Under the pieces are notes generated by a model. That model did no database searches, was not told the origin of the DNA, and worked only from the letters and a program-made list of their open reading frames with translations. From JAWLEV01 sp046538105 (GTDB taxonomy: Bacteria > Chloroflexota > Anaerolineae > UBA1429), in assembly GCA_046538105.1 (NCBI GenBank), contig JBKHJO010000008.1, positions 1 through 64,000 on the forward strand: a DNA stretch of 64,000 nucleotides, written 5' to 3'. The first letter of the stretch is position 1, and the number at the start of each line of letters is the position of its first letter. Position numbers and translations under genes: made by a program. Positions 53,159 to 61,894 of the stretch are shown here, one piece after another.

Positions 53159-53928
53159 AGTTCATAGATTTCAAATAAACGGGGCTCAAGTTCTCCTTCG
53201 ATGCGCGCTGTGACCTCCACATAGGGGGACAGGGTGGAGTTGTGTAACTTGCGTTTCAAAAGTTCATCGATCTGAAAGATGCCCGCCGAGTTCCGCAGGC
53301 GAATCGATATGCGTACCGGCCGTTCCTTGCCCGCCTCAATGCTCACCTCCTCGACAGCCAGCGCGGAGATAGAGTGTATATTTATCTCTCCCGCTTCAAA
53401 GGGGATGCGAGAGCGTCCCTCGGTCATGTCCAGGGCATCGGCTACTTTGACTGCGCCTGCTTCCAGTGTCAGGCATGGGGTGTCCCAGTGATGGGCGATG
53501 ATGGCATGGAGCGTCTCGGCGACCATAATCGTCAGTATAGGCTCTTGGTATATCTCGCTCAGAAACTCTCGCGCTTTGGGATGTGCCAGAATGAGGCTGT
53601 GTTGCTCGTGGTTGTCGCGGTGTACGGCAATGCCGATATCGTGCAGGCACGCTCCCAGAACGACGATAACTTCGGCGTCTTCTTCTGTCAGTTCATGGTC
53701 CGCCACCACGCTTGGTTCTATCCCCGCTTCCACCAGAAGGCGTAATATGCGCAGCGCAGCATTGGCCACGATACGGATGTGTACCTCGCCATGATCGTTC
53801 AGACCGGCACGATCTACCGCATTGATATTGGCGCACGTGTAGAGTTGAAACAGGCTCGCGTCGGTGTTTACCCTTTCCATGATGCGCCGGAGGTTTTTGT
53901 TGTGCCTTGTGGGCACCTTTATGCTCAT
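53155..53928 (-). CDS. HD-domain phosphohydrolase-like protein
   Basis: A 257 aa protein with an HD fold. The metal motif is ACLHDIGIAVHRDNHEQHS (H and D), and additional HH pairs lie in IIAHHWDTP. The C-terminal about 80 residues are beta-rich (VEEVSIEAGKERPVRISIRL). Such proteins hydrolyse nucleotides or cyclic-dinucleotide phosphates; the substrate is unknown. GGAGGG lies directly before the ATG. It overlaps phoU, which suggests a phosphate-related or stress role. Confidence 0.75.
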   Translation of the reverse strand: MSIKVPTRHNKNLRRIMERVNTDASLFQLYTCANINAVDRAGLNDHGEVHIRIVANAALRILRLLVEAGIEPSVVADHELTEEDAEVIVVLGACLHDIGIAVHRDNHEQHSLILAHPKAREFLSEIYQEPILTIMVAETLHAIIAHHWDTPCLTLEAGAVKVADALDMTEGRSRIPFEAGEINIHSISALAVEEVSIEAGKERPVRISIRLRNSAGIFQIDELLKRKLHNSTLSPYVEVTARIEGELEPRLFEIYEL

Positions 53929-53980
53929 GGCCCTCCTTGGCAAATTCTGCAGTCGTCCCTCAGGTGTGCTCGTCCTCTAT

Positions 53981-54808
53981 TTACCATATCTTTTCCAGAG
54001 AAAGCGCCGTTTCTTTGATGGCCTCCTCGTCGCGCAGAGAGCGTATGCGTTCGCTGAATGGTTCCACGATCACGGGCCCGCTATAATCCATGCGGCAGAG
54101 TTCTCCCATAAAAGTTTCGATGTCGATCACGCCTGTCTCGCCGGGCATTGCTCGTACGGGGTCCAATTGTTCGTCACGCGGCACACCGGCGGGGGCGTCG
54201 TTGACGTGCACGGCCACCACCAGTTCGTCGGACAGCTTTTGTAGGTCTCTGGCCGTCCCGCCCGATGTGTACCAATGGTAGCTGTCCAGCAGAAATCCCA
54301 GATTTTCAGCGTCCACGGCGCGTATGAGTTCCAGGAGTCCGTCGATATCGTGGATAAAGGGGTTAGGGTTGCCCTCACGGGATGTCTTGGGACCCACAAA
54401 TTCCAGCCCATAGCGCATATCGTACTCGCCCAGCACCTCACAGATGCGCGTCGTACGGTCCCGCAATTGTTCAAAGTGCTCCTCGAAAGAAAGGGTTTCG
54501 TGCCAGGGCTTGAACCACGTGGCCGCCCGCTTGCATCCCAGGCGGGACATATTCTGAGCAAAGGCCGGCAGATTCTCCATGTCGGCCTCAAAGGTGGCGT
54601 CGTCCTCACGAAAGTTGACGGGTATACCTGTCAACCCGGGTAGCAGATCGTTCACTTCCAATATCTGACGCATCGTCTTCACGCCCATGCGTTTGATGTC
54701 GTCCCCACTTACCGTGATGCCTTCGAAACCGTATTCGGCGGCAAGCCTGGCGCTTTCTTCAAAAGGGAGTTCCACGCCAATCGGTCCGGGTGCCAATGTC
54801 TTGTACAT
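53981..54808 (-). CDS. Sugar phosphate isomerase/epimerase (xylose isomerase-like TIM barrel)
   Basis: A 275 aa member of the AP-endonuclease-2-like TIM barrel family. Probable metal ligands are E in GLEFVGPKT, D and H in FLLDSYHWY, H in VVAVHVND and E in PVIVEPF. Shorter than the gene at 21069-22067 and only distantly related. It may isomerise or epimerise an unknown sugar or act as a DNA-repair-like endonuclease fold. Stands 52 bp upstream of the HD-phoU pair on the same strand. Confidence 0.82.
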   Translation of the reverse strand: MYKTLAPGPIGVELPFEESARLAAEYGFEGITVSGDDIKRMGVKTMRQILEVNDLLPGLTGIPVNFREDDATFEADMENLPAFAQNMSRLGCKRAATWFKPWHETLSFEEHFEQLRDRTTRICEVLGEYDMRYGLEFVGPKTSREGNPNPFIHDIDGLLELIRAVDAENLGFLLDSYHWYTSGGTARDLQKLSDELVVAVHVNDAPAGVPRDEQLDPVRAMPGETGVIDIETFMGELCRMDYSGPVIVEPFSERIRSLRDEEAIKETALSLEKIW

Positions 54809-55000
54809 TCTGCTGTCCCCCGCTTATCACTACGTATCTCGATGATATTATACATCGTTTCACCGTCTGTAAAAGTCCTTTCGTTCGCCTTCAGGCCATC
54901 GGTAAGGACGAGAATGGAGAATTGGGGCTGGGGGGCATTTATGGTATCGTTCTATAGAATAGTTCTTTGGGGACATTTTCCATCTTTCCTGTCCGGCAGA

Positions 55001-55038
55001 CAAAACTCCCATCGATCGGTTCAAGACCGACAGGAGTT
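55001..55038 (-). terminator. Hairpin terminator of tRNA-Arg
   Basis: In the tRNA-Arg transcript, AACTCC and GGGAGTT enclose an inner TCGGT/ACCGA stem, and TTTTGT follows. It lies just after the tRNA 3' end. Confidence 0.5.
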
Positions 55039-55048
55039 CTCGTCTATA

Positions 55049-55120
55049 TACCCCAGGAGGGAATCGAACCCCCGCTCAAGGTTTAGGAAACCTCTGCTCT
55101 ATCCACTGAGCTACTGGGGC
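55049..55120 (-). tRNA. tRNA-Arg (anticodon CCU)
   Basis: A 72-nt cloverleaf. Acceptor GCCCCAG pairs with CTGGGGT (first pair G-U), D-arm GCTC/GAGC, and the anticodon stem GAGGT/ACCTT closes loop TTCCTAA with anticodon CCT (Arg, AGG). T-arm GGGGG-TTCGATT-CCCTC. Discriminator A; CCA not encoded. Confidence 0.96.
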
Positions 55121-55130
55121 TTACCGCAAA

Positions 55131-55159
55131 AGTATATCATAAACGTTTATTGATGACAA
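55131..55159 (-). promoter_or_regulatory. Promoter of tRNA-Arg
   Basis: On the minus strand TTGTCA (55154-55159), 17 bp, TATACT (55131-55136); the -10 is about 10 bp from the tRNA. The -35 overlaps the start codon region of the divergent glycosidase-like gene. Confidence 0.7.
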
Positions 55160-56319
55160 GAATACGTCACATCTTGGAATACGTCATGTATACGGTTCGT
55201 ATGAATCGGCCGTTGCGCTATCTGCTGCGCGGCGTGGTGCTACTTTTCGTCGTGTGGATGCTGAATGTGCCCCCCCAGGTGAGGGTGGTGCTGGGCCCCC
55301 AACGTCACGTGGAGACGACGAACACGCGCATGGGGGTACACACCCGCCTCACAGATGAGGTTGAGGAATGGAAGATAAAGCGCACCCTGGAGATGGTGCG
55401 GGAGATGGGAAGCCCCTGGATTGTGGAATATTTTCCTTGGGCTTATCATGAACCTCGAAAGGGCAACTATCGATGGGATCACGCCGACGTGGTGGTGGAT
55501 CATGCTGTACGGCAGGGATTGACGCTCATCGCACGTATCGATTTTGTGCCCTCTTGGGCGCGGCCCGAGGATACCACCTCTCGTTATCTCGATCGCCCCC
55601 ATTTTGACGACTATGCAGATTTTGTCCGCGCCTTTGCCGGGCATTTTGCGGGGCGAATCGATCATATCATCATATGGAACGAACCCAATCTGAGTTTTGA
55701 ATGGGGATATCGTCCTCCTGATCCTGAGGCCTATGCTGATCTCCTTTGTCGGAGTTACAGGGCGGCCAAGGAGGGGAATCCTCAGGTCGAGGTGCTGGCG
55801 GCGGGTCTCGCTCCCACCCTGGCGCCCCCCGGCAATGAATGGGGGATGGACGATCTCCATTTTCTGGAGCGTATGTACGAGGCTGGAGCGGGTGATTGTC
55901 TTGATGGCCTGGCCTTGCACGCCTACGGACTGACCTTCTCTCCCGACGATCCCGCTGATCCGGAGGTGTTGAATTTCGCCCGTGTGGAGCTATACCGCGA
56001 CATCATGGTACGATATGGGGCCGATCACAAGCCCTGTTATATCACAGAGGGGGGCTGGAATGACCATCCACGATGGACCAAGGCGGTGCGTCCCTATCAG
56101 CGTATCGCTTATACCATTCGCGCCTATGAAAAGGCCCAAGCGGATTGGCCCTGGTGTCGTGCCGTATGTCTGTGGGCCTTTCGCTTTCCCCGGCCAGAGA
56201 ATACCTATCAGGACTATTTTACCTTTGTGACTCCGGAGTTTATTCCCAAACCGATCTACACAGAGGTGGAAAATTACGCTCACGGCGACCCCTTTGAGTA
56301 TCTGGAGGTTGAGAGATGA
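55153..56319 (+). CDS. Membrane-anchored glycoside hydrolase-like protein (GH39/GH5-like)
   Basis: A 388 aa protein. An N-terminal signal anchor (RYLLRGVVLLFVVWMLNVP) precedes a clan GH-A TIM barrel. HIIIWNEPNLSFEW holds the acid/base glutamate and CYITEGGWNDHP the nucleophile glutamate, the GH39-like pair. It is probably exported and membrane-tethered and may cut xylosides or similar polymers; the substrate is a guess. The start codon is uncertain, with ATGs at 55153, 55189 and 55201 and none with a good ribosome site. Its stop overlaps the start of the next gene (ATGA). Confidence 0.72.
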   Translation: MTRIRHILEYVMYTVRMNRPLRYLLRGVVLLFVVWMLNVPPQVRVVLGPQRHVETTNTRMGVHTRLTDEVEEWKIKRTLEMVREMGSPWIVEYFPWAYHEPRKGNYRWDHADVVVDHAVRQGLTLIARIDFVPSWARPEDTTSRYLDRPHFDDYADFVRAFAGHFAGRIDHIIIWNEPNLSFEWGYRPPDPEAYADLLCRSYRAAKEGNPQVEVLAAGLAPTLAPPGNEWGMDDLHFLERMYEAGAGDCLDGLALHAYGLTFSPDDPADPEVLNFARVELYRDIMVRYGADHKPCYITEGGWNDHPRWTKAVRPYQRIAYTIRAYEKAQADWPWCRAVCLWAFRFPRPENTYQDYFTFVTPEFIPKPIYTEVENYAHGDPFEYLEVER

Positions 56320-57146
56320 GTCAGGGTGGTAAAGGTAACGAAGATCTGCCAGACATACTAAAGTGGGCCTGGTTTGTTGTATCGTCCCTGCTGCTGATCT
56401 TCCTGATTCCCAACGTCGGGTGTTCGCAGTGGGGGATGGGAAAGGGGGACGGAACCTGGCAGCGCATCCAGGCGCAGGGGGTGCTGCGTGTGGGGATGGA
56501 CGCCAGTTATCCCCCCTTTGAGTCGATTGACGAGGAGGGAGAGTTTGTGGGCTATGACGTGGATTTGGCCCGGGAATTGGCCCGTCGATGGGATGTGGAG
56601 GTTCAGTTTTTCGATATCCACTTTGACGGGCTGTATGACGCCCTTTGCGCCAAAAAGGTGGACCTCCTCGTCTCCGCGTTACCCCATGATCGCACCCTGA
56701 CAGAGGATATTCTTTATAGTGAACCTTATTTCAACGCCGGCCAGGTGTTGGTCGTGCCTCAAGGGGAGATTTCCATCCGTGCAGTGGAGGACCTTGAGGG
56801 TAAACGGGTCGCCGTGGAGTTGGGCGCAGAGGCACATCAGTTGCTGCTTCAGATGGTGCGGGATCGAGGAGTGTCTGCCGATATTATTACGGGACGCCAG
56901 CCTGAGGAGATGTTCTCCCTTCTGAAAAAGGGAGATGTGGATGCCTTGATCTGTGATCGTGTGACGGCCTATGGGAATGTGAAGGGAGAGGCCTTGCACA
57001 TCGTGGAGCCGACCCTGACCAGCGCACCTTTTGTCATGGCTGCCCACGCGGATTCTCCGGTGCTTATAAGTAAAGTCGACGAGGCTCTCAAAGTGTGGCG
57101 GGAAAACGGTTTCCTGGTCGATTTGGAGAAACGCTGGCTGCGCTAA
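56316..57146 (+). CDS. Extracellular solute-binding lipoprotein (amino acid ABC type)
   Basis: A 276 aa family-3 solute-binding protein. The lipobox IPNVGC (C36) is preceded by a hydrophobic stretch, so it is an export lipoprotein. Residues VGMDASYPPFESIDEEGEFVGYDVDLARELA and DLLVSALPHDRTLTEDI are the two lobes of the amino-acid or opine type. No permease or ATPase is adjacent, so it is an orphan or may form part of a signalling or glycan-recognition system with the preceding hydrolase, whose stop it overlaps by one base. Translation is coupled. Confidence 0.88.
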   Translation: MSQGGKGNEDLPDILKWAWFVVSSLLLIFLIPNVGCSQWGMGKGDGTWQRIQAQGVLRVGMDASYPPFESIDEEGEFVGYDVDLARELARRWDVEVQFFDIHFDGLYDALCAKKVDLLVSALPHDRTLTEDILYSEPYFNAGQVLVVPQGEISIRAVEDLEGKRVAVELGAEAHQLLLQMVRDRGVSADIITGRQPEEMFSLLKKGDVDALICDRVTAYGNVKGEALHIVEPTLTSAPFVMAAHADSPVLISKVDEALKVWRENGFLVDLEKRWLR

Positions 57147-57153
57147 AGACTTT

Positions 57154-57182
57154 TTGACGCCTTATCTTCCCTGTGTTAGGAT
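57154..57182 (+). promoter_or_regulatory. Promoter of the GNAT gene
   Basis: TTGACG (57154-57159), 17 bp, TAGGAT (57177-57182). The predicted start near 57189 supports the GTG at 57247 over an upstream start. Confidence 0.5.
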
Positions 57183-57246
57183 GGCGCCATTGGAGAAGGG
57201 GAGAGTATATGGGGATTCCAGATGTCAGAATAACCGAGGGTCAAAA

Positions 57247-57711
57247 GTGACGATGGAACGTCGAGCGCTGGATATCAAGCGAGACTATGAGGCGCTGTTG
57301 AATATGCAGCGTCTCAGTTGGGATATAAACTTTCCCACGCTAGAATTTAATAAAGAAGCTTTTCACCGTTCTCTTTGTGATGCTGCCCGTCGTGAGGAGG
57401 TCTATATTTACGAAATCGACGGTGAGATAGTTGGTTGGCTGTGGCTCGATCTGCGGACGCCTCCGCTTGGCGGCCACGTGCGACACATCCAGGTGGAGCG
57501 ACGGCGTTGGGGGCAGGGGGTAGGGCGAGCGATCATGGAAGATGCCATATCCCTTTGCTGCGAAAAGAGATGCCCCCATATCACGCTGAACGTGACCAAA
57601 TCGAATGCCAAGGCTGTGCGTCTTTATAAGCACTTGGGCTTTGAGCCCGTTAACGATCACGGCGAGCGCATGCGCATGAAGCGGGAACTGGAGGATCAGC
57701 AGGTGGTCTGA
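57247..57711 (+). CDS. GNAT-family N-acetyltransferase
   Basis: A 154 aa acetyltransferase. HVRHIQVERRRWGQGVGRAIMEDA is the acetyl-CoA loop (Q/RxxGxG/A), and LNVTKSNAKAVRLYKHLGFEPVND is the typical C-terminal end with the Tyr. Acceptor unknown; ribosomal-protein or small-molecule N-acetylation is possible. The start is GTG behind GAGGG, 6 nt away. Confidence 0.85.
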   Translation: MTMERRALDIKRDYEALLNMQRLSWDINFPTLEFNKEAFHRSLCDAARREEVYIYEIDGEIVGWLWLDLRTPPLGGHVRHIQVERRRWGQGVGRAIMEDAISLCCEKRCPHITLNVTKSNAKAVRLYKHLGFEPVNDHGERMRMKRELEDQQVV

Positions 57712-57729
57712 ACTGTTCGCTCGGACCGC

Positions 57730-57939
57730 TTACAACTCGACGGTGACAGTCTGGTCTCCCAGTGTTACCTGATCGCCCGGCTGTAGCTTTCTGCTACGGT
57801 GTGTTTCCAATTCCCCGTTGACAAAGACGTATCCTCCCTGGATCAGGTGTTTGGCCTGACCTCCGGACATTGCCAGACCGGAGAGTTTCATGAACTGATC
57901 CAGACGAATGATCTGATCCTGCTCGTTGTTTTCGGGCAC
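57730..57939 (-). CDS. RNA-binding S4 domain protein
   Basis: A 69 aa protein made almost wholly of an S4 domain (IRLDQFMKLSGLAMSGGQAKHLIQGGYVFVNGE), as in YaaA/YlmH-type small RNA-binding proteins. The frame runs 26 codons upstream, but GGAG lies 7 nt before the GTG at 57939. It probably binds rRNA or tRNA. Convergent with the GNAT gene 18 bp away and downstream of pckA on the same strand. Confidence 0.8.
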   Translation of the reverse strand: MPENNEQDQIIRLDQFMKLSGLAMSGGQAKHLIQGGYVFVNGELETHRSRKLQPGDQVTLGDQTVTVEL

Positions 57940-58044
57940 CTTTTTTCTCCTCTCTGGGGGGCGATGGCCGCTGAAAATGCGCAGGTGGGCGAAAAGGACT
58001 TTTCTTTCCATCTGCACACTCGTGCTCGTGGCGTTGGTATCCTA

Positions 58045-59697
58045 TTACTTGCCCGGACACTGGGCTTTTACTTTTGGATCCAGGTTCTTGTCACCATACG
58101 CCCTGTCAAAATGATCAGAAAAGTCCTGGGCCAACGCCCTGGCCCGTCTGTCATACGCGCCCTTGTCCACCCACGTATTCCGGGGATAAAGGATGTTGGA
58201 GGGGATGCCGGGGATCTCTTGGGGAATCATGACGTGAAAGGTCTCATCCTCGACGTAGTGCGCGTTCGACAGTTGTCCATTCAGGGCGGCGTCTACGATG
58301 GTGCGAGTAAGGTTGATATCCATGCGTTCTCCGATGCCAAAAGGCCCTCCACTCCATCCTGTGTTTACGAGATAGACCTGTGTACCATGTCTCTCCATCA
58401 ACTCCCCCAACATGCGGGCATAGACATCGGGGTTGCGGGGCATAAAGGGTTCAGCAAAGAACCGGGAGAAAGTGGATACGGGATCGACAATGCCTGTTTC
58501 CGTTCCTGCCAGCTTGCTGGTATAGCCCATAAGAAACCAAAGCATGGCCTGCTCTGGCGTCAATTTGGCAATTGGTGGAAGCACGCCATTGGCGTCGGCA
58601 GTCAGGAAGAGGATGGTCTTGGGATGCCCGCTGGTGGACTCTTTTTTTACGTTGCTTAAAAAGTCAAGGGGGTAGGAAGCGCGCGAGTTGGGCGTGAGTC
58701 TCTCGTCGTCCAGGTCAAATGTCCCGTCGGGATAGATCATGGCATTCTCCACGATGGCGCCGTGGTCTAAATAGTGCGCTTCATGGAAGACAGCACGATA
58801 AATCTCGGGCTCTTTTTCGGGACTCAGGTTGATGAGCTTGGCGTAGCAACCGTTCTCAAAGTTGGCTATGCCGTTTTCGCTCCAACCATGCTCATCGTCT
58901 CCAAGCAGAGCCCGCTGGGGATCGGCTGACAGGGTCGTCTTACCCGTACCCGAAAGACCCAGTAACAAAGCGCAGTCCCCGTTGGGCCCCTCGTTGGCCG
59001 AGCAGTGAAGGGGTAGAATGCCTGCGTCGGTCAGAATATAGTTCATGACTGTAAACAGTGTCTTCTTCACACTGCCACCATAGGCCGACCCATAGATGAC
59101 AGCCGTCATGCGATCAAAATCCATGGCGACAGCCATGTTCGACGTCTCACCATTGGAAAGTTTACGCAACCGCCCCTCGTACTTGGCGGCGTCCAGTTTG
59201 TCGTAGGGACAGACGAGGATGATAAATTCGCTTTTAGCGAATATGCTATGCTCCATATCCGCGGGCACGGGACGGAACATGTTATCCGTCAACAGGGCCG
59301 TCAGGGCATAATCGCCAATAGTGCGTACCGGTAATGCGTAACTGCTGTCCGCCCCGACTACCCGATCTGTAACGTAGAGACGCTCCTTTTGAGCCAGGGT
59401 ACTCAGCGCATCCTCCAGCAACATCTCAAAGGTTTCGGGGTCCAGGGGAATATTGTTGGGGGAATCCCAGTCGATGGTCTCCTTGGTTTCTGGATGCGCG
59501 ACGATGTAGGTGTCCTTGGGGCTTCGTCCCGTCGATTCGGGGGGCGTCCACGTGGCCAGGGCGCCATTTGCCGCGACCAGCGCCTCTCTATTATCCACAG
59601 CGGCCTGTATCATAGTTTGTCGCGATGGATTCTTGGCCCCATGAGGGTGACCTTCCAATAATGCGGTCACTTTTTCTTGGAAAACGTGCATGCTCAT
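58045..59697 (-). CDS. pckA: Phosphoenolpyruvate carboxykinase (ATP)
   Basis: ATP-dependent PEPCK (550 aa) interconverts oxaloacetate and PEP at the gluconeogenic branch. The P-loop is LLLGLSGTGKTTLSADP (247-254 GLSGTGKT), the metal site includes the typical HCSANEG and DDEHGWSE, and GYTSKLAGTE lies in the C-terminal half. GAGG precedes the ATG with 7 nt. Its promoter sits in the left arm of the perfect inverted repeat, mirrored to that of the PHP gene. Confidence 0.97.
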   Translation of the reverse strand: MSMHVFQEKVTALLEGHPHGAKNPSRQTMIQAAVDNREALVAANGALATWTPPESTGRSPKDTYIVAHPETKETIDWDSPNNIPLDPETFEMLLEDALSTLAQKERLYVTDRVVGADSSYALPVRTIGDYALTALLTDNMFRPVPADMEHSIFAKSEFIILVCPYDKLDAAKYEGRLRKLSNGETSNMAVAMDFDRMTAVIYGSAYGGSVKKTLFTVMNYILTDAGILPLHCSANEGPNGDCALLLGLSGTGKTTLSADPQRALLGDDEHGWSENGIANFENGCYAKLINLSPEKEPEIYRAVFHEAHYLDHGAIVENAMIYPDGTFDLDDERLTPNSRASYPLDFLSNVKKESTSGHPKTILFLTADANGVLPPIAKLTPEQAMLWFLMGYTSKLAGTETGIVDPVSTFSRFFAEPFMPRNPDVYARMLGELMERHGTQVYLVNTGWSGGPFGIGERMDINLTRTIVDAALNGQLSNAHYVEDETFHVMIPQEIPGIPSNILYPRNTWVDKGAYDRRARALAQDFSDHFDRAYGDKNLDPKVKAQCPGK

Positions 59698-59806
59698 CTT
59701 GGGGCCTCTTTTTCTCTTATCCATTACTTGAAAAAGTTAAACTTTGCCTCTCTTTGGACTGTCCCACCGTCATTATATGGAATGGCAAAAATCACTGCCT
59801 ACAAGG

Positions 59807-59834
59807 ATGATATAACAGAAAAGAGCAGGGTCAA
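59807..59834 (-). promoter_or_regulatory. Promoter of pckA in the left repeat arm
   Basis: On the minus strand TTGACC (59829-59834), 16 bp, TATCAT (59807-59812). The leader to pckA would be about 105 nt. Confidence 0.6.
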
Positions 59835-59872
59835 AATTGAGAATGGCGTTCCTTGCTTGACCCTGCTCTTTT
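59819..59872. repeat. Perfect 16-bp inverted repeat carrying mirrored -35 boxes
   Basis: AAAAGAGCAGGGTCAA (59819-59834) and its exact complement TTGACCCTGCTCTTTT (59857-59872), with 22 nt between. Each arm contains the -35 and most of the spacer of an outward promoter, so one protein bound symmetrically could repress or activate both pckA and the PHP gene. It also has the form of a terminator, but there is no upstream transcript to end. Confidence 0.65.
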
Positions 59873-59885
59873 CCGCCGCTACAAT
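59857..59885 (+). promoter_or_regulatory. Promoter of the PHP-domain gene in the right repeat arm
   Basis: TTGACC (59857-59862), 17 bp, TACAAT (59880-59885). The leader before the ATG at 59918 would be about 26 nt. Confidence 0.65.
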
Positions 59886-59917
59886 GGAGACATCTTATAC
59901 TCTCAAGGAGTTTTCGC

Positions 59918-60862
59918 ATGACAAATACCGTGTTTCATCTCGCCCCCTTTTCTCTGCCTGGACGATGGTTCAAAGGCAACGTTCACACGCATACCACCCA
60001 ATCTGATGGCCTTTTTTCGCCACAACAGGCCATCGATTGGTATCGTCGGCGTGGATATGATTTTCTGGCCATAACTGATCACTGGGTATTGACGCCCGGA
60101 AAGGTCATAGATGACGGCTTTGTCACCATCACGGGTACAGAGGTGGATGGCGCAGGCTATCACATGCTTGCTTTGGGGCTGGGCGCGCTGCCGGATCAGG
60201 AGGACGCGGATGCGATACAGCAGGTCACCGACAGTGTCCTTGCGGCGGGCGGGCTTCCCTTTATAGCGCATCCCTACTGGACGGGACAGACGTCGGCCGA
60301 AATTGCCGCCGTCGAGGGAATTGTGGGGCTCGAGGTCTTTAATTCTGTCTGTGAAAAGATGACCGGCCTTGGCCATTCCCGCGTGCATTGGGACGAGGTG
60401 CTGGCCCGGAGCAGACATCTGACAGGTTTGGCCGTCGATGACACACACTGGAAACATGGTGCGGCGGGAAAAGGATTCATCATGGTACGCTGTGAGGCGC
60501 TTGATGAGGGACAGATCTTAAAGGCGATAGGCGACGGACATTTCTATGCTTCCACTGGGCCCATCATAGAGGATCTGCGACTGATGGAGGGAGAAGAGGG
60601 ACAGTTACAGTTGCATGTGGATTGTAGCCCCTGTCGGAGCGTAACCTTTTACGCCCAAAAGAGCAAGGGGCGTCGCTTCGAGGCTGAGGAAGGTGACACA
60701 CTGGAAAATGCCAGTTATCCGGTGCGCGAGGAGCAGCTCTATCTGCGGGTCGAATGTGTGGATCGGGCTGGGGATGTAGCATGGACAAATCCTATTTTTG
60801 TGAGAGACGGTAAAGTAGCATTGTGTAGTGGCAGAGTTGCCACGCTTTGGAAAGGATGTTGA
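59918..60862 (+). CDS. PHP-domain phosphoesterase-like protein
   Basis: A 314 aa protein of the PHP/CehA-McbA metal-dependent hydrolase fold. Metal ligands are KGNVHTHTTQSDG (H..H..D), LAITDHWVL (D, H) and FIAHPYWTG (H), with VDDTHWKH closing the site. It should hydrolyse phosphoesters or act on small phosphorylated metabolites. The last about 100 residues are a beta-sandwich. sppA follows 3 bp after its stop, so they are co-transcribed. AAGGAG precedes the ATG. Confidence 0.85.
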   Translation: MTNTVFHLAPFSLPGRWFKGNVHTHTTQSDGLFSPQQAIDWYRRRGYDFLAITDHWVLTPGKVIDDGFVTITGTEVDGAGYHMLALGLGALPDQEDADAIQQVTDSVLAAGGLPFIAHPYWTGQTSAEIAAVEGIVGLEVFNSVCEKMTGLGHSRVHWDEVLARSRHLTGLAVDDTHWKHGAAGKGFIMVRCEALDEGQILKAIGDGHFYASTGPIIEDLRLMEGEEGQLQLHVDCSPCRSVTFYAQKSKGRRFEAEEGDTLENASYPVREEQLYLRVECVDRAGDVAWTNPIFVRDGKVALCSGRVATLWKGC

Positions 60863-60865
60863 CAG

Positions 60866-61831
60866 ATGAAGACAAAGAGGACGTGGCCCTGGATTGTGGC
60901 CATCATCGGTATGGTGTTGGTCTTGAGTTGTGGTGGAATGACGCTTCTATCCTTCTTCATAGTCGTTTCTTCGGGAGCAGAAGGTTGGGCCCCAAGGGGT
61001 ACTGTGGCCGTCGTCAAGGTCCATGGCGCCATCGTCAGCGGCGAGGCACCCGGGGGATTTGGCGGACAGAGCATGGTTTATTCCGATACCCTCGTGGATT
61101 GGATAGAGGAGGCGACAGAGAATCCCCGTGTGGCGGCCATCGTGCTGGATGTGAATAGTCCTGGTGGTGGTGTCGTGGCCAGCGCGTATATCCATGAGGC
61201 GTTGGTCGAGTGTCCCAAGCCGGTCGTCGTCAGTATGGGCGATACGGCCGCTTCTGGTGGATACTATATCTCCTCTGGCGCCCAGTACATCTTTGCACAT
61301 CCGGCGACCATCACGGGCAGTATCGGGGTGATACTCAGTTTTGTCAACGCCGAGGAGTTGGCGGAAAAACTTGGTATCACGATGGAGGTGATCAAAAGCG
61401 GTCCCTTTAAAGATCAAGGGAGCTGGCACCGCTCGCTGGAGGAGCAGGAGCGAGAACTCTTGCAGTCCTTTATCGACGAGGCCTATGATGATTTCGTTCA
61501 GGTTATAGTTGAGGGACGTGATCTATCGGAAGAGTATGTGAGAACCTATGCCGACGGACGCATCTTCAGTGGCAAGAGGGCTGTGGAATTGGGATTCGTG
61601 GACGCCACGGGCGATCTGGAGGACGCCATCGACAAGGCTGCCGAACTGGGTGGCATCAGGCGGGAACCGGAGATTCTTCGCTTTGAGGGCGAACCTTCCT
61701 TTTTTGATCTTTTATCCAGTGCTCTGGCACGCCTCGAGACGCCGTCGGAGGTGGCTCTGTATCGCGAGATCGTGCGGCACGACAGGCCGACCTTGCAGTA
61801 CCTGTACACCGATTCTGGTGTAGGTGAGTAG
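60866..61831 (+). CDS. sppA: Signal peptide peptidase SppA
   Basis: SppA (321 aa) is a membrane-bound serine protease that degrades cleaved signal peptides. One N-terminal membrane helix (about 10-35) precedes the protease fold. Catalytic S130 lies in GDTAASGGYYIS and K182 in VIKSGPFKDQGS, the Ser-Lys dyad. VNSPGGGVVASA is the oxyanion segment. This is the short, single-copy type. Confidence 0.92.
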   Translation: MKTKRTWPWIVAIIGMVLVLSCGGMTLLSFFIVVSSGAEGWAPRGTVAVVKVHGAIVSGEAPGGFGGQSMVYSDTLVDWIEEATENPRVAAIVLDVNSPGGGVVASAYIHEALVECPKPVVVSMGDTAASGGYYISSGAQYIFAHPATITGSIGVILSFVNAEELAEKLGITMEVIKSGPFKDQGSWHRSLEEQERELLQSFIDEAYDDFVQVIVEGRDLSEEYVRTYADGRIFSGKRAVELGFVDATGDLEDAIDKAAELGGIRREPEILRFEGEPSFFDLLSSALARLETPSEVALYREIVRHDRPTLQYLYTDSGVGE

Positions 61832-61894
61832 GCGCCAGCGGCTTTGAGCAATCCCTTTTCCTATCTCAACCATTGGCAAAGAGGAGGGTTCTAT

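Noticed and set aside
54842..55153. 103-aa ORF with RRESNPRSRF and FRKPLLYPLSYWG
   Set aside because: This is the known spurious peptide from reading a tRNA-Arg gene in antisense.
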